This document shows, one piece after another, positions 16,207 through 24,225 of a DNA stretch of 64,000 nucleotides. The notes under the pieces are model-generated. The model searched no databases and had not been told where the DNA came from. It was given only the letters and a program-made list of their open reading frames with translations. Every line of letters begins with the position of its first letter. Position 1 is the stretch's first letter. The stretch lies in assembly GCF_006716815.1 (NCBI RefSeq), contig NZ_VFPS01000001.1:1102066-1166065 (forward strand), given 5' to 3'. Both the position numbers and the translations under genes were made by a program. The stretch is from Microbacterium lacticum (GTDB lineage Bacteria; Actinomycetota; Actinomycetes; Actinomycetales; Microbacteriaceae).

Positions 16207-18051
16207 TCAGCCGATCTGCTCGGTGAGGGCGAACCAGCGCTCCTCGAGAGCCGCGACCTCGGCATCCAGCTCGCCGATCCGCGCCATCTTCTCGCCGAGG
16301 CCCACGTAGTCGGACTGGTCGTGCTCGGCGAGCGCCGTGCGCGCGGCGTCGGCCTGCGCGGTGAGCTTCTCGATGCGCCGCTCGGCCGCGGCGATCTCCT
16401 TCTGCGCCGCGCGCAGATCCGCGCCGCTGAGGGCGGGTCCCGCGGATGCCGGTGACGCGGGCGATCCCGCGCCGGAGCCGGACCCGGCGCCGGAGCCAGA
16501 CCCGGCGCCCGCCGTCGCCCGCTCCCGCTCGCGCAGCCGCAGATACTCGTCGATGCCGCCGGGGAGATGCCGCAGGCGCCCACCCCCGTCCTGCCCCGGG
16601 AGCACGGCGTACTGCTGGTCGGTGACCCGTTCGAGGAAGTACCGATCGTGACTGACCACGAGGAGCGTCCCCGCCCACGAGTCGAGGAGGTCTTCGATCG
16701 CGGCGAGCATGTCGGTGTCGAGGTCGTTCGTCGGCTCGTCGAGGATCAGCACGTTCGGCTGGTCGAGGAGGATCAGCAGCAGCTGCAGCCGACGCTGCTG
16801 CCCGCCGGAGAGATCCTTCACCGGCGTCGACAGCTGCGCCGACGAGAACCCCATGCGCTCGAGCAGCTGCCCGGGGGTGAGCTCCGTCGCCTTCGACCCC
16901 GCCCCGATCGTGTAACTCGTCCGCAGCCCCGAGATCACGACGCGCACGGGATCGTTCAGGTGCTGATCGAGCTCGTCCATGCGCTGGGTGAGAGTCGCGA
17001 CCTTCACCGTCGAGCCGCGCTTCACCCGTCCGCTCGTGGGGGCGACCGTCCCCGCGACGAGCTCGAGGAGCGTCGACTTGCCGGCGCCGTTGACGCCGAG
17101 GATGCCGGTGCGCTCCCCCGGCGCGATGCGCCACTCGATGTCCTTCAGCACGTCGCGGCCGCCGTAGGAGACGCCGGCGTCGAGCAGGTCGACGACATCC
17201 TTGCCGAGACGCGAGACGGCGAGCGACTGCAGCGATACCTTGTCGCGGATCTCCGGGACATCCTCGATCAGCACGTTCGCGGCGTCGATGCGGAACTTGG
17301 GCTTGGCCGTCCGTGCCGGCGCGCCGCGGCGCAGCCAGGCGAGCTCCTTGCGGGCCAGGTTCTGCCGCCGCTGCTCGATGACCGCCGCCTGCCGGTCGCG
17401 CTCGACCCGCTGCAGGATGTACGCCGCGTAGCCGCCCTCGAAGGGCTCGACGATGCGGTCGTGCACCTCCCACGTCGTAGTGCACACCTCGTCGAGGAAC
17501 CACCGGTCGTGCGTCACGACCAGGAGCGCCCCGGCGTTCCGCGACCACCGGGTCTTCAGGTGCTCGGCGAGCCACGCGATCGCCTCGACGTCGAGGTGGT
17601 TCGTTGGCTCGTCGAGGGCGAGCACGTCCCAATCGCCCGCGAGTAGCCGCGCGAGCGCGACGCGGCGGCGCTGACCGCCCGACAGGCCCGCGACCGGGCC
17701 ATCCCAGTCGAGGTCGCCGACGAGTCCCGCGATGACGCTGCGCACCGTGGCATCCCCCGCCCACTCGTGCTCGGGACGGTCGCCGACGACGGTCTGCGCG
17801 ACCGTCAGCGCGTCGTCGAGGGTGTCACCTTGATCGAGCACGCCCACCCGCACCCCGCCGCGGACCGTGACCCGGCCGCCGTCGGGCTCGAGACGCCCGG
17901 AGAGCATCGCGAGCAGGCTCGACTTGCCGTCGCCGTTGCGCCCCACGATGCCGATGCGGTCGCCCTCGTCGACACCGAGCGAGACGGAGTCGAAGACGAC
18001 GCGGGTGGGGAATTCGAGGTGGAGGTTCTCGCCTCCGAGGAGATGTGCCAT
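16207..18051 (-). CDS. ABC-F family ATPase with C-terminal coiled coil (Uup-like)
   Basis: A 614-residue protein with two ATP-binding cassettes and no membrane domain; ABC-F proteins act at the ribosome or in resistance. Cassette 1 has GIVGRNGDGKSSLL, signature LSGGQRRRVALARLL and Walker B LALDEPTNHLD. Cassette 2 has GILGVNGAGKSTLL, signature LSGGQQRRLQLLLIL and LILDEPTNDLD. A Gly/Ser/Ala linker leads to a C-terminal coiled coil (about residues 545-610), as in Uup. The signature motifs, Walker sites and switch histidines (THDR, SHDR) are present, so it should be active. A TACCCT box lies 7 nt upstream of the ATG, suggesting a leaderless transcript. Confidence 0.9.
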   Translation of the reverse strand: MAHLLGGENLHLEFPTRVVFDSVSLGVDEGDRIGIVGRNGDGKSSLLAMLSGRLEPDGGRVTVRGGVRVGVLDQGDTLDDALTVAQTVVGDRPEHEWAGDATVRSVIAGLVGDLDWDGPVAGLSGGQRRRVALARLLAGDWDVLALDEPTNHLDVEAIAWLAEHLKTRWSRNAGALLVVTHDRWFLDEVCTTTWEVHDRIVEPFEGGYAAYILQRVERDRQAAVIEQRRQNLARKELAWLRRGAPARTAKPKFRIDAANVLIEDVPEIRDKVSLQSLAVSRLGKDVVDLLDAGVSYGGRDVLKDIEWRIAPGERTGILGVNGAGKSTLLELVAGTVAPTSGRVKRGSTVKVATLTQRMDELDQHLNDPVRVVISGLRTSYTIGAGSKATELTPGQLLERMGFSSAQLSTPVKDLSGGQQRRLQLLLILLDQPNVLILDEPTNDLDTDMLAAIEDLLDSWAGTLLVVSHDRYFLERVTDQQYAVLPGQDGGGRLRHLPGGIDEYLRLRERERATAGAGSGSGAGSGSGAGSPASPASAGPALSGADLRAAQKEIAAAERRIEKLTAQADAARTALAEHDQSDYVGLGEKMARIGELDAEVAALEERWFALTEQIG

Positions 18052-18058
18052 CCCCTTC

Positions 18059-18064
18059 AGGGTA
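18059..18064 (-). promoter_or_regulatory. -10 box upstream of the ABC-F gene
   Basis: TACCCT on the minus strand, 7 nt before the ATG at 18051; leaderless-type spacing. A GAAGGG between them could also serve as a ribosome binding site. Confidence 0.4.
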
Positions 18065-18082
18065 GGCGAGTTCCGGCTCTGC

Positions 18083-18691
18083 TCACCCGAGAAGCCCGGC
18101 CGCGCGGAACGCGCGGGCGTAGATCGCGCGGATCACGTCCTGCTTGCGGTCGTTGTACGACATCATGTCCTCGCCGTGCGCGTTCGCCGCCTCCGCCGCG
18201 GCGTGCTTGGCAGCGGCGTACTCCGCCCGGTCGTCCGGGTGGCCGCGGAGCCAGTCTCGGAAGATCACGTGACGGACGGGTTCGGGGGTGTCCGGAGACC
18301 ACACGTGCACGAACGCGCGCGGATCGTCGGCACCGAGCAGCCGGTGGCCGTACCACCACGGCTCGCGCACGCGGAGCGTGAACCCCGCCGCCTCGAGCGC
18401 GGGCACGTAGGCCGGCTCATCCGCCCCGTCAGCGACGGTGAGGTCGATGTCGATGATCGGCTTGGCCGCAAAACCCGGAACGGAGGTCGATCCGACATGC
18501 TCGAGGGCGAGCACCCGCTCGCCGAGCGCGGCACGGATCCTCGTCTCGAGCGCGGCGAACCGCTCCGGCCAGGCGGGGTCGGGCGGCACGATCTCGATGT
18601 CCCTCGCGGGGGCGGCGCCGCCCACCCACGGGCTCGCGCCCTCCGGCGCGGGCGTGTCGGAGAAGCGGACGATGTCCGCGGGGTCGAGCAT
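18083..18691 (-). CDS. GrpB/UPF0157 family protein
   Basis: A 202-residue member of the GrpB family, which has a nucleotidyltransferase-like fold and no firmly known substrate. Typical motifs are EIVPPDPAWPERFAALETRI, LALEHVGSTSVPGFAAKPII with IDIDLTV (the GSTSVPG...PIIDID core), and the C-terminal HVIFRDWLRGHPDDRAEYAA. Start ATG at 18691, with GGGAG upstream. It lies 12 bp after the acetyltransferase gene and may share its transcript. The protein is full length. Confidence 0.85.
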   Translation of the reverse strand: MLDPADIVRFSDTPAPEGASPWVGGAAPARDIEIVPPDPAWPERFAALETRIRAALGERVLALEHVGSTSVPGFAAKPIIDIDLTVADGADEPAYVPALEAAGFTLRVREPWWYGHRLLGADDPRAFVHVWSPDTPEPVRHVIFRDWLRGHPDDRAEYAAAKHAAAEAANAHGEDMMSYNDRKQDVIRAIYARAFRAAGLLG

Positions 18692-18703
18692 GGCGCGCTC
18701 CCG

Positions 18704-20053
18704 TCAGTACCAGAAGCTCAGGCGGGGCGCCTGAACCGTCTGGAAGAGCCGTGCGACGCGCTCCGGGTCATCGGTCTCGATGCGGCCGGCACGGGCGAGC
18801 GTCACCGCCGACACCCCGCCGAGCAGCAGCGCCGACAGTTCCGCGATGCCCAGGCGCACGAACGGGATGCCGAGGGGCGGATCGTCCATCGTCTCCACGA
18901 AGCCCGAGCCGTCGGCATCCGTCGTCAGCACGAACGGTCCGCCCGCGATCTCGAGCGGATCGACCACGTCGAGCGCGAGCGTGTCGACGACGTCGTAGGT
19001 GCGCGCGGCGAGCGCCGCGGGCACGTCGAGGATGCGTACGTAGTGGTGGTCGCGCACCGCGATCTTCGCGGCGCGCTGATCGGCGATCATCCACCACAGC
19101 GGCTCGTCGACGGCCAGTTCGCTCGCGCGGAGCGTGCCGATGAGATCCATCGACAGGAAGAAGCGCCAGAGCCCCGCATACGCCTCGTCGGTGGCCGAGA
19201 GGAGCAGCGTGAGGTCGACCGTCGACGCGGCGAAGTCATCAGGATCCTCGCTCACGCGGTAGAGCGCCAGTCCGTCGATGCCGCCGCCGGGGGCGCGGTA
19301 CTGCACGACGCGGAGCAGCTCGGGATTCTCCGCGTCGGGTCGGGTGCCGAAGAACCGGTCGAGGTGCCCGCCGGGCATCCCGACCTCGCCGACCGACGTG
19401 GGCCGGATGCGCTCGTGGAGCTCCTCGGCGAGCTCGCGCCCCCGCTCGCGGCTCACGAAGTCGACGCGGCCGGGGGCTACGGGCCCGATCCACCCCGCGC
19501 GGCGCACGTCGAGCGTCCACGACGTCGAGGCGACGGCGGGGGCGAAGCCGAACCGTCCGTAGATCGACGACTCGCTCACGGTGAGCACGGCCGCCGGCAC
19601 GTCGCGCTCGGCCGCGGTGCGCAGCTCGCCCGCCATCAGCGAGCGCAGGATGCCACGGCGACGGTGCGTCGGCGACACCGTGACGGAGCTGATCGCGGTC
19701 ACCGGCAGGGCGCCGCCGGGCACCGTCAGCTCGGCCAGCCACGAGGCGAACGTGGCGACCGGCTCGGTCGGCTGCGCTCCGGTGGGGTCGTACACGCCGA
19801 TCTTCCGGCGGTGCGCCGTGCGGTCGAAGAACGCCTGGCGCCGCTTCTCGTCGGGCTCGCCGTTGAGAAAACCGCGTGCCACGGCATCCAGCCACCGGTC
19901 GACCGGTTCGCGATCGGTGTCGTCGACGCGGGTCACCGCGAGGTGCTGCGCGTCGAGTTCGGCGCGGAGAGTCTCGTCGAGCGGGGCGTCGTGCAGGTCG
20001 GAGGGGACGTGCAGGTCGGAAGCGTCTGGCCGGTGCAGCGGAGTATCGGTCAT
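18704..20053 (-). CDS. Eis-like GNAT N-acetyltransferase
   Basis: A 449-residue protein with the three-part layout of the Eis family: an N-terminal GNAT domain, a second GNAT-like domain, and a sterol-carrier-like C-terminal domain. Acetyl-CoA binding is indicated by ISSVTVSPTHRRRGILRSLM. The next segment, VLTVSESSIYGRFGFAPA, is typical of the family. The chain ends with an aromatic carboxylate (APRLSFWY); the free C-terminus is catalytic in characterised Eis proteins, which acetylate aminoglycosides and other amines. The true substrate here is unknown. A TAGCGT box lies 6 nt before the ATG. Confidence 0.85.
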   Translation of the reverse strand: MTDTPLHRPDASDLHVPSDLHDAPLDETLRAELDAQHLAVTRVDDTDREPVDRWLDAVARGFLNGEPDEKRRQAFFDRTAHRRKIGVYDPTGAQPTEPVATFASWLAELTVPGGALPVTAISSVTVSPTHRRRGILRSLMAGELRTAAERDVPAAVLTVSESSIYGRFGFAPAVASTSWTLDVRRAGWIGPVAPGRVDFVSRERGRELAEELHERIRPTSVGEVGMPGGHLDRFFGTRPDAENPELLRVVQYRAPGGGIDGLALYRVSEDPDDFAASTVDLTLLLSATDEAYAGLWRFFLSMDLIGTLRASELAVDEPLWWMIADQRAAKIAVRDHHYVRILDVPAALAARTYDVVDTLALDVVDPLEIAGGPFVLTTDADGSGFVETMDDPPLGIPFVRLGIAELSALLLGGVSAVTLARAGRIETDDPERVARLFQTVQAPRLSFWY

Positions 20054-20059
20054 GGGGCC

Positions 20060-20065
20060 ACGCTA
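20060..20065 (-). promoter_or_regulatory. -10 box of the Eis-like gene
   Basis: TAGCGT on the minus strand, 6 nt before the ATG at 20053, with no room for a conventional ribosome binding site. Confidence 0.45.
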
Positions 20066-20097
20066 CGCGGGACCACGGACGCGCGGGCCGTGCCAGG

Positions 20098-21024
20098 TCA
20101 CCCGAGCACGCGCGCCCCGGGCACGGGGCCGTACGCGGCGACCGCCCCGCGGCCGGCCGCCCGCAGCCCCCGCACGACCTGGTCGGCGGCCTCGGCGTCG
20201 GCGGCGAGGAAGGCGACCGTGGGGCCCGATCCCGAGACGAATGCGGCGAGCGCGCCGGCGGCGTCGCCGTCGCGGAGGACTTCGTCGAGCGCCGGCAGGA
20301 GGCTGCAGGCCGCCCGCTGCAGATCGTTGCGGACCGCGTCGGCGAGGGCGACCGGGTCGCCCGCCCGAAGCGCCTGCAGCACGGCGGGGTCGACTGAGGG
20401 AGCGCCGCGACGCGGGCGGATGTCGATGCCGGCGCGCAGACGGTCGAGCTCCGCGTACACCGCAGGGGTCGAGAGCCCGTCGCCGCGCGCGGCGAGCACC
20501 CAGTCGAAGCGCCCGCGCACGAGCGCCGTCGCGAGCTCGTCGCCGCGACCGGTGCCGACGGCGGTGCCGCCGAGCACCGCGAACGGCACGTCGGCGCCCA
20601 GCTGCGCGCCGAGCTCCTGCAGCTGCGCGGGCGTGAGGTGCGCGTCGAGCAGCTCGTTGACGGCGACGAGGGTCGCCGCGGCGTCTGCCGAACCGCCGCC
20701 CATGCCTCCCGCGACCGGCACGCCCTTGTGGATGTCGATGCGGATGCCGCCGGTGTAGCCCGCCCGCGCCGCGACGAGCCGCGCCGCGCGGACCGCGAGG
20801 TTCGAGGCATCCCGCGGCACGCCGGAGACGTCGACGTCACCGGTCACCGCGACCGCGTCGGTCTCGCCCCGGCGCACCCACACGTCTTCGTAGAGCGAGA
20901 CGGCCTGATAGACGGAGGCGACGTCGTGATACCCGTCGGGCTGCACATCGCCGACGTCGAAGAAGACGTTGATCTTCCCCGGCGCGCGGGCGTGCACGCG
21001 GCGGTCCCCTCCGGGCGGCGTCAC
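20098..21024 (-). CDS. ispE: 4-diphosphocytidyl-2-C-methyl-D-erythritol kinase
   Basis: A 308-residue GHMP kinase that phosphorylates CDP-methylerythritol in the MEP isoprenoid pathway. Motifs: APGKINVFFDVGDVQPDGYH at the N-terminus (substrate Lys and Asp region), the ATP loop PVAGGMGGGSADAAA, and the C-terminal VSGSGPTVAFL. The GTG at 21024 is preferred over the upstream start at 21045 because it overlaps the aldo/keto reductase stop as GTGA, matching the coupled rsmA-AKR junction. Having ispE just downstream of rsmA is the usual actinobacterial order, here with a reductase gene between. Confidence 0.93.
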   Translation of the reverse strand: MTPPGGDRRVHARAPGKINVFFDVGDVQPDGYHDVASVYQAVSLYEDVWVRRGETDAVAVTGDVDVSGVPRDASNLAVRAARLVAARAGYTGGIRIDIHKGVPVAGGMGGGSADAAATLVAVNELLDAHLTPAQLQELGAQLGADVPFAVLGGTAVGTGRGDELATALVRGRFDWVLAARGDGLSTPAVYAELDRLRAGIDIRPRRGAPSVDPAVLQALRAGDPVALADAVRNDLQRAACSLLPALDEVLRDGDAAGALAAFVSGSGPTVAFLAADAEAADQVVRGLRAAGRGAVAAYGPVPGARVLG

Positions 21025-22094
21025 GCGGTGGCCGATCCCGCCCACAGGTCGACGTCGATCGCGTCGGCGACGGCGTCGATCTGCTCGAGCTCCTCGACGT
21101 CGAACGCGGGACCGTCCAGCGCCGCGAGGTTCTCATCGAGCTGCTCGGGCCGCGAGGCGCCGATCAGGGCCGACGCGACCACCGGGTCGCGCAGCACCCA
21201 CTGGATCGCGAGCTGCGCGAGGGTCTGTCCGCGCTCCTTCGCGACCACGTCGAGGCTGCGGAGGGCCGCCAGGGCGTTCTCGCTCAGCCGTCCGCCCGGC
21301 AGCGACGAGCGGCTCTGCGCGCGCTCGGCGGTGCCGTCGCCGAGGTACTTGTCGGTGAGGAGGCCCTGCGCGAGCGGGGTGAACGCGATCGCGCCCATCC
21401 CCTCCTGGCGGAGCGCCCCGGTGAGGCCGTCCTCGATCCACCGGTTGAGGATCGAGTACGCCGGCTGGTGGATGATCAGCGGCGTGCCGAGCGAGCGGGC
21501 GATCGCCTTCGCCTCGACGGTGCGCTCGGCGCTGTATGAGGAGATGCCGACGTAGAGGGCCTTGCCGTGACGGACGAGCGTGTCGAGCGCGCCGATGGTC
21601 TCCTCCAGCGGGGTCACCGGGTCGAAGCGGTGCGAGTAGAAGATGTCGACGTAGTCGAGGCTCATGCGGGTGAGCGACTGCTCGGCGCTGGCTAGCAGGT
21701 ATTTGCGCGAGCCGTACGTGCCGTAGGGGCCGGGCCACATGTCCCAGCCGGCCTTCGACGAGATGATCAGCTCGTCGCGGTACGGGCGGAAGTCCTCACG
21801 GACCATGCGGCCGAAGTTCGTCTCGGCGGTGCCGTAGGGCGGGCCGTAGTTGTTCGCGAGGTCGAAGTGGGTGATGCCGCGGTCGAACGCGTGCCGCAGC
21901 AGGGCCCGCTGCCGGTCGAACGGGATGTTGTCGCCGAAGTTCCACCACAGGCCGAGCGACAGCGGCGGCAGGTACAGGCCGCTCTCACCGACCTGACGGA
22001 ACGCGGCACCCTCGTAGCGGTCTGCGGCGGCGGTGTAGGGGCGGTGGATGTCTCCGCCGCGGGTCGACGGGAAGCGGTCTTCGGTCTCGGTCAC
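21021..22094 (-). CDS. Aldo/keto reductase (YghZ-like)
   Basis: A 357-residue NADPH-dependent reductase of the AKR14/YghZ type, which in E. coli reduces L-glyceraldehyde 3-phosphate and methylglyoxal. The catalytic tetrad is visible: D and Y in FDLANNYGPPYG, K in LIISSKAGWDMWPG, H in IFYSHRFDP. The WDMWPGPYGTYGSRKYL stretch is characteristic of this subgroup. The GTG start overlaps the rsmA stop (GTGA) and the gene overlaps ispE at its other end. Its insertion between rsmA and ispE is not a known functional link. Confidence 0.9.
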   Translation of the reverse strand: MTETEDRFPSTRGGDIHRPYTAAADRYEGAAFRQVGESGLYLPPLSLGLWWNFGDNIPFDRQRALLRHAFDRGITHFDLANNYGPPYGTAETNFGRMVREDFRPYRDELIISSKAGWDMWPGPYGTYGSRKYLLASAEQSLTRMSLDYVDIFYSHRFDPVTPLEETIGALDTLVRHGKALYVGISSYSAERTVEAKAIARSLGTPLIIHQPAYSILNRWIEDGLTGALRQEGMGAIAFTPLAQGLLTDKYLGDGTAERAQSRSSLPGGRLSENALAALRSLDVVAKERGQTLAQLAIQWVLRDPVVASALIGASRPEQLDENLAALDGPAFDVEELEQIDAVADAIDVDLWAGSATA

Positions 22095-22951
22095 CCCTCC
22101 AGGCTAGCGAGGTGCGCCGACGCGACGGCGACGAAGTCGTCGATCGTGAGCTGCTCGCCGCGGAGGGTCGGGTCGACACCGGCACGCGTGAGCACGTCGC
22201 TCGCGAGCGCCGAAGACCCGCCGAGCACCGGCGCGAGCGCCTGCCGCAGCATCTTGCGGCGCTGCTGGAAGGCGGCGTCGACGATCCCGAACACGGCGCG
22301 ACGCAGCTGCTCGTCGCCGCGCGGCTCGGCGTCGCGACGGAACGCCACGAGCACGCTGTCGACGTTCGGCACCGGCCAGAAGACCTGCCGCGACACGGTT
22401 CCGGCGAGCCGCCACGTGCCGTACCAGGCGGCCTTCACGCTCGGCGCACCGTAGATCTTCGATCCGGGCGGGGCGGCGAGCCGCTCCCCCACCTCGGCCT
22501 GCACCATGACGACGCCGCGCGCCAGCCCCGGGAAGGTCGCCATGAAGTGCAGCAGCACCGGCACGCTGACGTTGTAGGGCAGGTTGGCGATGAGCACCGT
22601 GGGGTCGCCCGGCAGCTCCGTGACGCGGAGCGCATCGGCATCCACCACCGTCAGCGCCCCCGCGGGCACGCCGTGCGCGGCGGCGGTCTCCGGCAGCCGG
22701 GCGGCGAGGCGGTGATCGATCTCGACGGCGGTGACCGCGGCCCCCGTCTCGAGCACGGCGAGGGTCAGCGAGCCGAGCCCCGGGCCCACCTCGACGACCC
22801 GGTCGGCGGCGGTGATCTCTCCGACGTGCACGATCTTGCGCACGGTGTTGGCGTCGACGACGAAGTTCTGCCCGAGCTTCTTGGTGGGGGTGACGTCGAG
22901 TTCGGCGGCGAGAGCGCGGATCTCCGACGCCCCGAGCAGGGTCACGGGCAT
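22091..22951 (-). CDS. rsmA: 16S rRNA dimethyladenosine transferase
   Basis: A 286-residue KsgA-type methyltransferase that dimethylates two adjacent adenines near the 3' end of 16S rRNA. Motifs: KKLGQNFVVDANTVRKIV, the SAM site VVEVGPGLGSLTLAVLE, VEIDHRL, and the catalytic NLPYNVSVPVLLH. The C-terminal helical domain is complete. The ATG at 22951 is 6 nt after TAGGCT on the minus strand, a leaderless-type start. The gene heads a coupled run rsmA-AKR-ispE. Upstream lies a gene remnant instead of tatD/metG, which sit 15.6 kb away in the same orientation. Confidence 0.95.
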   Translation of the reverse strand: MPVTLLGASEIRALAAELDVTPTKKLGQNFVVDANTVRKIVHVGEITAADRVVEVGPGLGSLTLAVLETGAAVTAVEIDHRLAARLPETAAAHGVPAGALTVVDADALRVTELPGDPTVLIANLPYNVSVPVLLHFMATFPGLARGVVMVQAEVGERLAAPPGSKIYGAPSVKAAWYGTWRLAGTVSRQVFWPVPNVDSVLVAFRRDAEPRGDEQLRRAVFGIVDAAFQQRRKMLRQALAPVLGGSSALASDVLTRAGVDPTLRGEQLTIDDFVAVASAHLASLEG

Positions 22952-22957
22952 GCGTCG

Positions 22958-22963
22958 AGCCTA
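22958..22963 (-). promoter_or_regulatory. -10 box of rsmA
   Basis: TAGGCT on the minus strand, 6 nt before the ATG at 22951. Confidence 0.5.
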
Positions 22964-22984
22964 CCGGGGACGGGCGCACGGTCC

Positions 22985-23832
22985 GTCAGCACGATCCGTC
23001 AGGGAGACGCCGCAGGCCTACGGCAACCTGACGACGATCATCGCCCGCGGTGCCGCCTACATGCAGACGGTGTTCTACCGGTTCGTGCAGCGCGGGCGGA
23101 ACCGGTTCAACGCGGCCTTCTGCGTCGGCACCAACGTGATCTACCGACCAGCGCATCCAGTACTTCGTGACCGCGATGTTCTACCTCACCGGCATCTGCC
23201 CGCTGCTGCTGCTGCTCGTGCCGCCGCTGGAGATCTACTTCGACCTCCGACCGATGAACCTGACGATCACCCCGATCACGTGGGCGCTGTACTACTTCGG
23301 CTTCTACGCGATGCATATCCTGCTCGCCTGGTTCGTGGTCGGATCGTTCCGCTGGGAGACCCTGACCCTCGCCACCGCGTCGTTCCCGATCTACACGAAG
23401 GCGCTGTGGAACGTGATCACGGGTAAGGACGTCGGCTGGCACGTGACCGAGTCGGGATCGAACCGGTCGCCTTTCGACTTCATCGTGCCGCAGCTGCTCT
23501 TCCTGCTCTTCCTCGCCCTGACCTCGGTCGTCGCGATCACCCGCGACGTGCAGAACGGCCAGCCGACGCTCGCGATGGCCTGGAACGTCACGAACACGAT
23601 CATCCTGGCGCTGTTCGTCGGAGCCGCCGCCCGCGAGGCCTGGGGTCCGCGGCCCGCCGCCTCGATCATCGTCGCCACCGACGACGACGCGCCCGCGCAG
23701 CGGACCATCGTCGCCCGGCCGCTGCCCGCAGCCACGCCCGCACCGGCACCCGCACCCGCGCCCGCGCCCGCCCCGGTGCTCGTGAGCGTCGCCGCATCCC
23801 CTGCCCCGTCCCGGAGAGGAGTCCGCGCATGA
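22985..23832 (+). pseudogene. GT2 polysaccharide synthase (BcsA/curdlan-synthase-like), internally deleted
   Basis: The remnant of a membrane glycosyltransferase. The first piece carries ETPQAYGNLTTIIARG, then YMQTVFYRFVQRGRNRFNAA and FCVGTNVIYR, which is the catalytic-domain segment before the acceptor-side motifs. At about 23143 the frame jumps to QRIQYFVTAMFYLTGICPLL, so the conserved stretch carrying the ED and QxxRW motifs is missing. The 5' end, with the nucleotide-sugar site, is also absent; coding sequence starts only about 35 bp from rsmA. The rest has at least five transmembrane helices and a Pro-Ala repeat tail. The gene cannot encode an active synthase. Its stop overlaps the next start (ATGA). 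Confidence 0.75.
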
Positions 23833-24222
23833 GCTGGGCCAGCCGCCTCAAACTGTTCCTCGGAGTGATCGTCGTGCTCGGCGTCGTCGCCGGGTGCACC
23901 CTCGTCTTCACTCAGCGGCAGAGCGCCGCGCAGAGCGCCACCGCCACGATCGAGGCGGAGACCTTGACCGTCGGCGCCGTCTATGCCGGCACCGTCGTCG
24001 ACCAGCTCGTGCAGCCGGGCGACACGGTCGCCGCAGGCGATCCGCTGCTCACCGTCCACAGCGTGCAGCTCTCCCGTGACCTCGAGGACGACGTGATCAC
24101 GCCCGCCGAGCTCGACGGCGTCGACACCACGGCGGGCACCTACCAGGTCGTCGCGACGGTCGACGGCACCGTGGCATCCATCGACACCCCCGTCGGCGAC
24201 TTCGTCACTGCGGGCGGCACGC
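23829..24222 (+). pseudogene. HlyD/biotinyl-lipoyl-like membrane fusion protein, 3' truncated
   Basis: From the ATG at 23829: a signal anchor (LFLGVIVVLGVVAGCTLVF), then a lipoyl-like hairpin (AGTVVDQLVQPGDTVAAGDP) and its mirror half (VVATVDGTVASIDTPVGDFV). The frame then passes at about 24222 into the sequence of the GH81 gene, giving an unrelated Arg-rich tail to 24332. Such adaptor proteins often accompany GT2 polymer synthases. The junction indicates a deletion that removed the 3' half of this gene and the 5' end of the next. Confidence 0.65.
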
Positions 24223-24225
24223 CCT

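Noticed and set aside
23735..23780. Pro-Ala codon repeat as a tandem-repeat locus
   Set aside because: It is a short in-frame repeat in the tail of the GT2 remnant and shows no features of a CRISPR or regulatory array.
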